Origin: Linum tenue | Taxonomy: Eukaryota > Streptophyta > Magnoliopsida > Malpighiales > Linaceae | Length of the DNA stretch: 64,000 bases | Assembly: GCA_946122785.1 (NCBI GenBank) | Contig: CAMGYJ010000010.1 | Coordinates: 47,761,134 to 47,825,133, forward strand | Direction of reading: 5' to 3' | Shown here: positions 12,504-23,951 of the stretch, piece by piece | Numbering within the stretch: the stretch's first letter is position 1 | Layout: the number at the start of each line of letters is the position of its first letter | Translations under genes and position numbers: made by a program | Notes under the pieces: model-generated | The model's database searches: none | Seen by the model: only the letters and a program-made list of their open reading frames with translations | What the model was told of the DNA's origin: nothing

Positions 12504-13170
12504 AATCACTCACTTGGAAACAAAAGTCACTTGCTCATCTCTCTCTATCGAAAACGATTGTGCATCTCCTAAGCAATACTTCTCTTTCCTTCTTTTCGGC
12601 CTTACTAAGATTCGCGGTGAGGAATGCAGATAAGTGGATTCGTCAAGTTGTAAACTAGGTCGCTCTTTTTCAGACCTATTCAGATTTCCAACCACATTCA
12701 ATCACTCAATTGGAAGCAAGAGTTACTCGTCTCTCTATTGGAAACGATTTCGATCTCTTAAGCAAGACTACATTTTCCGCCCTTCTTTTCGGAATTCCTA
12801 TATCCTTCGAGTCGTGAACTAGATCGCGAACTTTCAAACGTATTCACGTTTCCAACCGCATTGAATCACTCACTTGGAAAAGAAAGCCACTCGTATATAT
12901 CTCTGTCGAAAGCGATTGTGATATCTTAAGCCAGACTTGTTTTTCCTTCTTTTAGGCCTTCCTTTGATTCATGGTGAGGAATGCAACCATATTCAATCAC
13001 ATTTCCAACCATATTCACATTTCCAACCATATTCAATCACTCAGTTTGGAAATAAAGGGCACTCATCTCTCTCTATTGAAAGCCATTGTGTTATTTTCAA
13101 GCAAGACTTCCATTTTTAATTTCCTTCTTTTAGGCCTTCCTGATCCTATGATTCGTGGTAGATAGTGGAC
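12504..13170. repeat. Degenerate tandem repeat, about four 165-196 bp units
   Basis: Units begin with 'aatcactcacttggaaa' or a variant at about 12504, 12700, 12864 and 13035. Each continues with 'ctctctattgaaagcgattgtg', 'aagcaagact' and 'ccttcttttaggccttcc'-like segments. Spacing is 196, 164 and 171 bases. The ORFs across it are not conserved between units, so it looks like a minisatellite or satellite remnant rather than a gene. Confidence 0.7.
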
Positions 13171-13319
13171 AAGTGGATGAGCCTTATAGGCGACCTCTTA
13201 GTCTTTCGGATATTTTTCTTCTTCAATTTGTGTAGTAGTTGTACGTAATATATAATCATTTTCATTTGGGATGGTCTTCCTTAATTAGGGTCCATACATA
13301 AAGCTCATCACTTTTAATT

Positions 13320-13474
13320 CTCTGGCTTAACGAACAAGAGCTTGGCCTAGTGGTAATACTACTAGTCTAGAACCTGGAGGTCCTAGGTTCAAATCCCTTA
13401 AGTAGTACCTTAATGACAATAAATGAAATCTATATCACCCTTATCTAAATTTTTTTTTTTTATCTCTGGCTTAA
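13320..13474 (+). repeat. tRNA-derived SINE with target-site duplication
   Basis: The element (about 13331-13463) has an A-box-like 'cttggcctagtgg' at 13341, a B-box 'ggttcaaatcc' at 13386 and a T-rich 3' end (11 or more T). It is flanked by 'ctctggcttaa' at 13320-13330 and again at 13464-13474. This is the hallmark of a plant SINE ending in poly(T). Confidence 0.75.
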
Positions 13475-13475
13475 A

Positions 13476-15556
13476 CTCTCTTGAGCCATGTCTATGAAAG
13501 TCCATGTACGACAACCCTGATAGGGACAAGAGAACTCAATCGATTATTATTAGGACGAACTAGTACTTCATACTAATAAAGACCTTGATATCATATTAAG
13601 AATCAACCCACTATATCGACAATGAAAACATCATAGGATTGTGTTACAGATGCGTACCAGTCACTCAAATGATTGAAAGAGATAGACAAAGCAAGCATGG
13701 TCCCAAATTTCATCGACGATTCCTGATAAACATGATCTATATTTGTGTATGCATTATTATGGTTGGCTTTAAGGAAAGCGGGGAAGAAAAAAGCAAAAGG
13801 AAACATATTTCAAACGGTGGTTGAATAATAATGAATCGTTACTTAATCAGCACATCATCATCATGAACGTGCTTTTGTCTCGCTTTATGGTAATTTTCAT
13901 CTCAAACTAGAAATCAAGAAAATCAATTGAAGACCTTTCAATATAGTTCCATCAACATTGAAAGGGAATTGTGTTTTCCCTTTTCAAATCACGGTTGGAC
14001 CGTAGTTGAGGTGGGAGGCGAGCCTTCAATGTTATGATTCGCCTTTGACCCAAACTATACCATATACCACCAAATACTCACATTAAGAAGATAGATGTTA
14101 TATAAATAACTCAAGAGCAAGACATTTTACAACCGCGAGACGTGGCTCATGTTCTCTTGGTTGAGCAATTCTGGAGGAAATTCGGCTGGCGATATCCTCC
14201 TTTTTTCTTCTTTCATTGATTGTGCATTTATTTCCTACGGGTACAACAAGAATGTCCATTTAGTGATTCAAAATGCGTGTATTGTATGAATACTATATTC
14301 TATGGATCAAGGTTCTAAGGTTGCAAGGCATTGGTCCCTAGACCAAAACCATCCAAATCCAATTCGGTTGGTTCGACCGCGGTTCATAAGATTTAGAGGA
14401 GCACGCTCGAGAAGTCGGTTATTCGTAATTTTGTACATACCCGACATATCATGTATTTTAAGACAGAGATTAATATTGACAGTTATTAGGATGTAAACAT
14501 GTGAACTCAAATACAAACTATCTCCGATACCAGGTCATAATTTTTTCCAGTACAATAACCTCCTGTATCTGTTGCTGGTCATTGAACTTCATGGGACGGC
14601 TCCAACATGCCAATACTAGGAAAATATCGAACACAACCTTAGGAAGCTCATCCCCACTTGAAAATGGCTTTACTATAATCGCTTCATTAAAGACAATTTT
14701 GACTAGATATTTTTTTTTTGTCCTCCATTTTGACTTCTTTGGATATGGCGATGATAAACCCAAAAATATGTTAATAAGATTGTTTGATTTTTTATTTTTA
14801 TGGTTTGTGTTTTAATTTGATGGTTCATTCCAAAGTGCCGAACGAATCTACCCAGCCACATTTGGAAAATGAGTCAAAAGAGGCATTGTGATGGTAAAGT
14901 ATCTTTTTTTTTTCTTTAACAAGACGTTTTGGCCATAATGAATCGTTCTCGAAAGCATATGCCATATGACCAAAATTATATGCATCTGAATCGCTGGGTT
15001 CGACCTGTTTATAAGATTTGGAGGAACACACATAGTTTGATTTATTATTCGTAACTCAATAATGGAGTCATAAATTTTGATAAAAGGATCGATTTGAACT
15101 CTAGTTCCACATGTTTATATACATATATATATTTTTTTTAGCAATACCTTGTGGTTAGCCTAAGAAACCTCATTTACCGCACGCTCATGATCGTGTCAGT
15201 TCTTTATAAGCGTGAAATGTGCAAAAACAATGTTATAATACCTCTTAACTATTACGCGTGAATACTATCGCTCGCATGATCGCATACACATAAACCGAGT
15301 ACCTCATATTGATCAGGACAGAATTGCTAAACAAAAAGTATAAACATCGACAACGTAAACTTGATCTTATCGACTTGATTATAGATAACTTGCCGTGTCA
15401 CAAAACTACACTCTCTATAAACACAAATGGGAAATAGTTCACATGTCATTTTGATTGAAATCAAATAGTCACATCGAATCAAACAATTAATATGTCAAAT
15501 TAAGTTGGGATATCTCGATCTCTCTATACCAATTACCAATCAATCTTCAACACATA
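13476..15556 (+). other. Upstream region of gene C
   Basis: No gene is supported. From about 14240 on it parallels the upstream DNA of A and D. Around 14720-14900 a block with 'ggcgatgataaa' and 'catttggaaaatgagtc' also occurs upstream of D (29580-29730, reversed), near F (34320-34450) and near 39925 (reversed) and 40895. The upstream homology thus reaches across both clades. Confidence 0.5.
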
Positions 15557-15564
15557 TATATAAA
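15557..15564 (+). promoter_or_regulatory. TATA box of gene C
   Basis: TATATAAA lies in the same context as for gene A. An in-frame ATG at 15564 overlaps the box, so the longer reading frame from 15564 is unlikely to be translated; 15696 is the better start. Confidence 0.6.
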
Positions 15565-15695
15565 TGAGTGGACTCTTCATCAAACACACAACACATCCAC
15601 AACTTGACAAATTAAACCATCATACACATAAACCAAAGCCTAGCTACTTCTTCTCCAACACACACCAAAACAATAATAAAGCTTTAATTTTCATT

Positions 15696-18600
15696 ATGGG
15701 AGGAGCTTCACCGACGGCGAAGTTCGATGACGGCAAGAAGGCGTATGGAGCGGTGGTGCTGATACAACTGATCTACGCCGGAATGTTCCTCCTCTCCAAG
15801 GCGGCGCTCGACGGCGGCTTCAAGACTTCCATCTTCGTCTTCTACCGGCAGGCCTTGGCCGCCGCCCTCGTCGTCCCTCTCGCCCTTTTCCTCGAATGGT
15901 ATAAATACACAAATATTATTCCCATTTTGCTACCTCGACTCTTATTCATTTCATTGATATTAATTATAACTTCTCTAATGTTCCAAACCTCGGCCGGCGG
16001 CGAACAGGAAGCACGCGCCGCCGCTCTCCCTGCCCACCTTCTGCAAAATCTTCGCCCTCTCCCTCTTCGGGTAAAATGAATATGTTTGTTTCTAATTTTG
16101 TTAAAAAATTATGAAGTCCGAAAAGGGAATTAAGATATTATTGTATATGGTAACCATGGACAGATTGACACATACTGATATCGTTGGATTGTTATACCGC
16201 GTTTTGACGCGATGTATGGTGCAGGATAACGTTGAGCTTGAACGTCAATGGGATAGCTTTGATCTACACTTCAGCCACTTTGGGTGCTGCTTCTGTTAAT
16301 ACCCTGCCAGCCATTACGTTCTTCATGGCTCTTCTATTTGGGTAATTTAATTAAATTTCATTGTTACTTGGATATGCATATATATAGTCTGGTGGGTATT
16401 TATGCTCTTTAAACTAATTAGCTATATAGAAAAGATAAAGTTGACACTTTAGCTAAAGTCGCTCATCACTTGGAACCAATTAATCTAAAACATACTTTTG
16501 CACTTTCTACTACTCTCTTCTATAATTAATAATTAGCTATATAAGTCAAACGAAAAATGATCCATATTATTTTATGAACATATTGCTTAGGATCATCAAT
16601 TTTTTTTGTACCTTAGCTTCTCATTGCACCATCCTTTTTCCCCCTGTGGTTGCATGTATTTTATGAAATGGTTAGATTGATATTGCTGGATTGTGCCCTC
16701 GCACGATATAAACGGTCTGATGCTACTATACGTACTCCAACATGTTAATTTCAACACTATCACGACAACCACCATCGGTCACATTTACATATCGGAGTTA
16801 AAATTTTTATTGTTTGTCGTAAGAAATCATGATGCCATCATCACTGCCTGCCGCAATATCAGAATTGTGGATACAAACGTGTTTAATTTTGGACGGTTTG
16901 GTATGGGGACTAATTTATATAACATTATCATGTTTGCATTTATAGTGACAGGAAGCTTATAAATGTTAGTCTCGAAAGATCTTGTGTACTAGTAGTGGTA
17001 ATAAATGGTCACTTGGGTAGTGTACCACGTTGGTTTTAAATCCGAACTAAGTCATACAGCATATGATACATAGCCGGTTTATGGTACACTACACTTTATG
17101 TTTACAATGTGAATCACTATACATAATTTACGATCTCCTTTTTGTTGACGTATTTATGAAAACACATTTGTAAACAATATTTCACATTGATGATAAGTTC
17201 ATTTGAAAACTTTGACAAATTATGTACAAAAATCATCTGCTAATAGTATAAAGTCTGCTATGCATTGATGGTACGTATACCAATTTCGACCCACGTGATT
17301 GAATACAAAACGTCATAATTGATAATTCACATGGTTTTCTTTTGGTTCCATCCTTTCCCAACTTTTTCTTTCTGATGAAGGGTTAATGTCCTCTTTCAAT
17401 CAAATCTTATTCATGTGGTCCTCAATTCCATCTCTCTTTTCCCACTAGAGAAGGAAACTAAATCTTCTTCTTCCTCTCTTGTCTTTTACAATCAGTTGTA
17501 GGGCTGGCTATTTGGACCGGGACCGGATGAAAAACCGGAAACCGGACCGTATAACCTGGACCGAGACCGGACCGGGACCGGATAGTAAACAATCCAATCC
17601 AATCTTTGGGCTTAGATTTGAGGTAAAAAACCGGATAAAGACCGGATAAGAGAGCTCAACACCCAAAACTTAAGGGTAATTTACATAAATGGTCACAAAC
17701 CTTTGCATTTAGTACAAAACTTAACCAACTCCTCACCCTTTTAGGCCTTAGGCCACTCAAATTCCCACATTCTCAATATAAAATCAAAACCGAATTGGGA
17801 CCGGACCGGGTTAAAACCGGACCGGATCAAGACCGGACTGTATCCAATCCAATCTTCGGTCCTTATATTTTCAAAAAAACCGGACTGGACCGGATCAATT
17901 TGGGCCAATTTAACCGGACCGGACCGTATAGCCACCCCTAATCAGTTGAGAAAGCTTTAGCATATATGGATCAAACCGATTATAACGCTAACAAGGCGTT
18001 TAATTATTAGATTGTGCGCCTTTATAAGCACGTTCATACAAATTGGGTTGTGACCATTTTCGAAAAATTCCTTATAGATAGCTTCCTACATATAAAAGTA
18101 GAGACAATATAACCAATCATAAACATGTTAACTAGCTAAATGATCAATGTGTTCTAAGTTTGTTTTGTGTGCTCTATATTTATTACCCCACACAGAATGG
18201 AGACATTGAAGGTGAGGACAAAATCAGGGATGTCAAAGCTAGCTGGGATAGTGATATGCATGGGAGGAGTAGCAGTTCTTGCTTTCTACAAAGGCCCCCA
18301 TTTCAAGGTTTTGTCCCTCTTTAAACATGATGACCTCCATGGACATGACCTTAGATCTCAACACGCTAGCTCTTCTCATAAGAACACATGGGTGAAAGGT
18401 TGTTTCTTGATGCTCTTCTCCAACCTCAGCTGGGGCTTCTGGCTCGTCTTTCAGGTAGGTACTAGCTAGCTTTCTACCTTTCTATAGAATCACTAGCTAT
18501 ATTTGTTTGATTATGGTTGTTTTTGTCGTAGGGAATTTCCAATAGTTCACCCATATTAATAATACTCTCGCCTAATTTGGTTCATATGTCCATTGACACA

Positions 18601-19628
18601 CCTTTTTCCTCCTTCAAATTTTCATTTGGTGTTCTAGGCAATACTTCTGAAAAGCTACCCATCAAAGCTTCTATTCACAGCTCTCCAATGCTTTCTGAGT
18701 TCGATTCAGTCCTTAGTGGTTGCAGTTGCCATTGAGAGAAATCCCCAGGAGTGGAAGCTCGGCTGGAATATGAGACTCATGGCTGTCACTTATTGTGTAA
18801 TCATACCTAAACTCATAATTATTACCACATAAATCATTAATTTTCCCATTTGTGTTTGATATATTTGTCTCTCTAGGGAGTTGTGGTGACTGGCGTGACA
18901 TATTATTTGCAAGCATGGGTTCTAGAGAAGAAAGGTCCAGTCTTTTTAGCCATGTCAACTCCTTTGGCTTTGATCTTCACAATGTTGTTTTCTGCAATAC
19001 TAGGCGACTTCATCAACCTTGGAAGGTATATACTTATATATCATCCTTTTTCTTATTTTCTCAACAATTCAATTTAGTTAGATGAATCACGTCTACATTA
19101 TAATATCATGATCTCTATAGATTAAGTGGAGTTGTGTTGACGAATTTCGATGATGCTAATGCAAATTTCAAGTCTAGTTGTTCTCATATAGTTTTGTTAA
19201 TGGATTATCATAATGCTGAATCTACCACCCTTGGATATAACTATCAATGAGGATAATCAGAATACTTAACGTACATTAGTCACCTATCAAAAACTAAAAG
19301 AGATCGAATAATGACTGTGTATCTATGTATAACTCTAGCTAGTTGTTGAGGCATATATGGTAGAATTCTACCATCTCATGAATTCAATTTAAGATGATTC
19401 TTGTTGGTGATGTGTTTCCATAGTGTATTGGGTGGAATGTTGTTAGTTGGAGGACTTTATAGTGTTCTATGGGCAAAAGGCAAAGAAGAAAAGATGATGA
19501 TTGCTGAAAATATTGATGAGAAGATGAAGACTACACAAGTGGAAAAGCATAGCTTGGAGCTTACACAAGTTGTTACAATCATTAGCATCCCCAATCACCA
19601 AATGCCACAAGCCAATGAATCGAGTTGA
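15696..19628 (+). CDS. WAT1-related (UMAMIT/EamA) transporter, gene C, clade I
   Basis: Exons: 15696-15898, 16008-16070, 16225-16341, 18196-18454, 18638-18796, 18877-19025, 19424-19628; 384 residues, all junctions GT-AG. It is the closest paralog of A: the proteins differ by scattered substitutions such as AALDGG for AAFDGG, and large parts of the promoter and introns align. It has the middle loop LFKHDDLHGHDLR and the tail SLELTQVVTIISIPNHQ. Intron 3 is 1854 bases against 1149 in A, largely because of a 442-bp hAT-type MITE. The role is as for A; subcellular site and substrate are not determinable. Confidence 0.9.
17491..17948. mobile_element. hAT-type MITE in gene C intron 3
   Basis: The element spans 17499-17940, flanked by a perfect 8-bp duplication ATCAGTTG. 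The ends are inverted: TAGGGCTGGCTAT on the left and the complement of TAGGGGTGGCTAT on the right. The body is full of accggacc motifs. At the matching place gene A has an uninterrupted 'cttttacaataagg', an apparent empty site. No transposase is encoded. Confidence 0.85.
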
Positions 19629-20107
19629 GTTTTGATGGGGAAATTAAGATCTTAACATCATCTACATGCAACTCATGCATGGAAGGGAAATGGGAATGAT
19701 TGGAGTTTTTCTAAAGAAAAAGGGGTAGGAAACCATCTCCTCCATTTTAAGATCTCGTGTTAACAACCATAAGGATCGAGTAGAGGTTCCAGGTCGGAGC
19801 AACAAACTAGTCAAAGACGACATATGTAACAATCTCTATTAATTGCATAGTTGCACCCTAAAAGCATTCCTTTTCATAGGCACTTTGATTTTCAACTAAT
19901 TGATCACTACAAAATTGTAAACATACGGACTTGTAACAACATATGTTCACTTAACCTTTACCTTACCTTACGTTATGGGCTAAGAGTAATGAATCCTTTT
20001 ATTGGGTTAGAGTTTTGAGTTGATAAGTCTACCTTTTTTATATGTGGGATACTGATGTTTAGTTTCGAGCCCTAGGTTTGAAAGTTGTTTCGGAAGCCCA
20101 AACTGAA
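19629..20107 (+). other. 3' flank of gene C
   Basis: This contains the conserved downstream block (about 19975-20105, 'taatgaatccttttatt', 'agttttgag', 'gatactgatgtttagtttcg'). The segment 19800-19940 matches, in reverse complement, the flank of D and its pseudogene copies (23160-23285 and 24495-24622). Confidence 0.5.
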
Positions 20108-20265
20108 AGCCAAAGGGGTGGACATGGATAGAAGGAAGGAGTCTTTCTTCTCTAGAAGCCATGCTTGCAAGTAATAGGTTACTCCAGTCACCACAACTCC
20201 TAAGTATACATATTCATATCAAACTAATTAATCACTATTTGTTAATGGATAAACATGAAAATTTG
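20108..20265 (-). pseudogene. Antisense fragment of transporter exon 6 and intron 5
   Basis: Read on the minus strand, 20202 down to 20108 encodes GVVVTGVTYYLQAW, LLEKK and STPLAF, the exon 6 core. 20203-20265 matches the end of intron 5 of gene B ('tagtgattaa.tagtttgat.tgaat.tgtatacttag'). One G is missing at the acceptor and the exon is cut off before its end. It is clade II-like DNA abutting the clade I gene C flank in opposite orientation, so a rearrangement scar. Confidence 0.8.
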
Positions 20266-21942
20266 TTAATGGTCAGTGTGGTTGGTGATATTTTATTTTT
20301 TGTTCTTTTATTATCTGAACAGATCAATATTTCGACAAAAAGTCAGTCCTAGATCCATGCTTAGTTGTCGTTGGTCATATTTTTTTTATATTTTTATACG
20401 AACCATTAATTTTTAAAAAAAAATCAATCACATCGCACTATTGTACATATTTTCACGATGTTTCTAACAAGTTAAAAATGGAGATGATCCTTATCATGTA
20501 CTCATGTTGGCTCGTTTTTGTCCACTATCCATTGCAACATATGGGTAGTCTTCTCCAATACGATTCCATCCTCTAATCGAGCATAAAAAAATATTTGTAT
20601 TTGGCATGCTATTTTATGGTTTCTCATAACACTCCTGATTTCATAACCACGATGCATCATGAGCAAAGAATGTTCATAACTGCAGTCTTCTAAGTTTTCT
20701 CTGTTTTCGATTTTTCTAGCAATCTTCTCCTGACACACTTCCTCTTCATTGAGGAAAATAAAAACATATGTAGGCTTTCGTTTCATTTGTTCTCCTACGA
20801 GGTCATCGATTTTAGAAAGTTAATAGATCCTAACCCGGGAAATTATTTTCGTATGTATGTTCGTAGTGCTCGCCCATCTCTATTTGTATTCGACGAAAAG
20901 AATGTCTTTATTGTACTTTTTAACGTAAACCCTCGACTTGAGAATGATGATAGATATTCTAACAGAGAGCCTTTATCTTCAAGGGACATTTTTATTATCT
21001 TTGTTGTGGTATATGTTCTCGGACATGCTTATCAATTCTCAAACATTGATGCATCCTAATGTAAGAAATAAGAGCATGCCTTTGCCCCCCCCCCCCCCCC
21101 CCCCAATTATTTGAACCCAACAACTCACTCAATTACACAAAGTAACATATAACTTAAAAGTCCGCCATGTGATCGAAAACTCATCTACAACTGCAGCGAC
21201 GGAGCCAGAAAATTGGTCAAGGATGTGTTTATCTTCATACCATAAGAAAACCGACCACATAATAAAAAAGTCAAGTTTTAAACAAAATGAAAAGTCAACA
21301 ATACAATACACAAGATTCATACAATTACATAATTATATTTTGACGAGCACCACTTACTGCGAACAACAACGGGATTTAATATGCTGAAACATTGTAGTAC
21401 ATATTCCTTGTCCAAACTAGCACATAAATCTTGTCTTATATGGGACTCATCATAAATTCATCCTTTTAGGGTACTTTTTTTAATATATTTCATGGATGAA
21501 ATGGTCTCTTCACACTTGTTGTGACAATAGGTAGAATAAATGTTATTAGTATGGGCAGAGGAAAAACCAATTGTTAGGAAATTTTGATGAGAGCGACAAT
21601 AATAATTTGAGTTTGATCAAAATAACGAGTGGATAAACCCGATTGTGGCAAGCTTATTACGAGAAATAGACTCTAAGTGGCCTTAAGTTCCATTTCAAAT
21701 ATCGTAGCCTATAATTGACTTATAATATAAAACAGAAAAAAAAATTAAGCTCACAGTTCACTCTAGAAATGGTACAAAACAAAGCAGAGCCTGTCGATAA
21801 TGGTTTTGTCCCTCTTCCAAAGGTATTCAAACACCCCCCAATATGAGTTAAATATATATGAGACAATCTAAACATTTTTCAGTTTGGGCTTATGAAACAT
21901 ATGTCAAATTTGACTCTGTTTATTGCTTCGGCTCATTAATAC
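20266..21942. other. Intergenic, no gene recognised
   Basis: AT-rich sequence with no supportable gene. It contains a run of 20 C at 21085-21104. A 'cagcgacggagccag' string near 21193 resembles the end of some hAT-type MITEs, but I could not find its partner end. Confidence 0.4.
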
Positions 21943-22616
21943 TCAACTCGACTCCTGGATTTGTGACGCTTCATGATCGGGGATGCTAACGGTTGTATCA
22001 ACTTCTATAAGCTCTAAGCCCTCCTGACTTTTCTCAGCAATCATCTTCTTCATCTTCTCTTCTCTACCTTTCTCCAACAAAACACAGTAATGACCACCAA
22101 CCAAAAGCACTCCACCCAGTACACTATTGGAACACACATCACCAAACAAAATATAATGTTACGATAAGTGAAGAACTCAACAGACTAACTTGAATTTTTG
22201 AAAAAAGAAGGTATACATGTACCTTCCGACATTGATGAAATCAGCCAATAGTGCAGAAATCACCTTGGTGAAGATCTACGCCAGAGGGGTGGACATGGCT
22301 AGAAACACCGGTCCTTTCTTCTTTGGAAACCAGGCTTGCAAGTAGTATGTTAATCCAGTCACCACAACTCCCTACATAAGAAGAAAAAGAATACATCAAA
22401 CACAATTTGGAAAGTTGGTTAATAATTAATGAGTTTAGTTATATGATTACACAGTAGATCACAGCCAGAAGCCTCATGTTCCACCCAAGCCTCCAGTCTC
22501 CACTCATGGGGATCTCTCTCGAAGACAACATCAACCACCAAGGATTGGATGGCACTCAGAAAGCACTGCAGAGCAGTGAAGAGGAGCTTCGATGTGTTGG
22601 TTTTCAGCAGTATCGC
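21943..22616 (-). pseudogene. Transporter pseudogene psi-1, exons 5-7 only
   Basis: Minus-strand remains of exon 5 (22616-22451), exon 6 (22371-22223) and exon 7 (22123-21943) with splice-site dinucleotides still visible. Exon 5 is 166 instead of 159 nt: a 7-nt insertion before the GCTTGGGTGGAA segment shifts the frame. Exon 6 has TAG where paralogs have TTG in STPLALIF, an in-frame stop. The tail ends SIPDHEASQIQESS, close to clade I. Exons 1-4 are absent. Upstream of exon 5 the sequence switches near 22700 to an intron 3-like segment in the opposite orientation. Confidence 0.9.
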
Positions 22617-23268
22617 CTGCAAACACCAAATGCAAAATTAGAATAAAGGAATGTCACTGGGGTATATGAACCAAAGTTAGTCGTTTTCACCCATCACCCA
22701 TAAGGCATTTAATTATCAGATTGTGCGCCTTTGTAAGCACGTTCTTACATTGTGATCATTTTCTCAAAATTCCATATAGATAGCTTCCTACATATAAAAG
22801 TAGAAACAATATATATAACTAATAATAAACATGTTATATAACTAGCTAATAACTAGGTTGGCAGCGAAAAGATCAAATATGACAATTTGGATATGAATTA
22901 ATTGAAATAATGTTTTAAAATGAGTTAGTTGGAATAACACCTCAAGGGTAGTTAATTATTTGAAATAACTCATCTTGTAAACCCTTTTCCCTTTTTGTGA
23001 AGAAATACCTCAAACCAAATTACTCATGTGAAAGCTCTAATCAAACAAAACAATTCTCGCGCGATATGAGCCACATCTAACAATAATGCATCAGTTTATC
23101 CCAAAATACCACATATGCAATATAACTCGTCCAAACTAATCATAAGTGATTGTTTTGTCCAAGTCTTGTTACAAGTCCGTATTTTTACAATTTGGTAGTG
23201 AATGATCTGTAAATCAAAGTGCATATGAAAAGGGATGCTTTGTGAAACTATGGAATTGATAGAGATTG
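22617..23268. other. Mosaic noncoding part of the duplicated unit
   Basis: About 22700-22860 ('ggcatttaattatcagattgtgcgcc', 'agcttcctacatataaaagtag') matches intron 3 of A and C on the plus strand, although the neighbouring exons are on the minus strand. About 23050-23285 matches transporter 3' flank in minus orientation. No gene. The same content recurs at 23952-24603. Confidence 0.6.
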
Positions 23269-23951
23269 TTACATTTGTCGTCTGTGATCGGGGATTTGTG
23301 ACGCTTCATGATCGGGGATGCTAACGGTTGTATCAACTTCTATAAGCTCTAAGCCCTCCTGACTTTTCTCAGCAATCATCTTCTTCATCTTCTCTTCTCT
23401 ACCTTTCTCCAACAAAACACAGTAATGACCACCAACCAAAAGCACTCCACCCAGTACACTATTGGAACACACATCACCAAACAAAATATAATGTTACGAT
23501 AAGTGAAGAACTCAACAGACTAACTTGAATTGTTGAAAAAAGAAGGTATACATGTACCTTCCCACATTGATGAAATCAGCCAATAGTGCAGAAATCACCT
23601 TGGTGAAGATCTACGCCAGAGGGGTGGACATGGCTAGAAACACCGGTCCTTTCTTCTTTGGAAACCAGGCTTGCAAGTAGTATGTTAATCCAGTCACCAC
23701 AACTCCCTACATAAGAAGAAAAAGAATACATCAAACACAATTTGGAAAGTTGGTTAATAATTAATGAGTTTAGTTATATGATTACACAGTAGATCACAGC
23801 CAGAAGCCTCATGTTCCACCCAAGCCTCCAGTCTCCACTCATGGGGATCTCTCTCGAAGACAACATCAACCACCAAGGATTGGATGGCACTCAGAAAGCA
23901 CTGCAGAGCAGTGAAGAGGAGCTTCGATGTGTTGGTTTTCAGCAGTATCGC
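23269..23951 (-). pseudogene. Transporter pseudogene psi-2, duplicate of psi-1
   Basis: Exon 5 (23951-23786), exon 6 (23706-23558) and exon 7 (from 23458) carry the same 7-nt insertion and the same in-frame stop as psi-1, so the damage predates the duplication. The C-terminal end differs only because the duplication junction cuts exon 7: the frame runs into PDHRRQM and stops at 23269. Confidence 0.9.

Noticed and set aside
20787..21059. 90-residue ORF in the spacer right of gene C
   Set aside because: No recognisable domain, no promoter or splice context, AT-rich chance composition.
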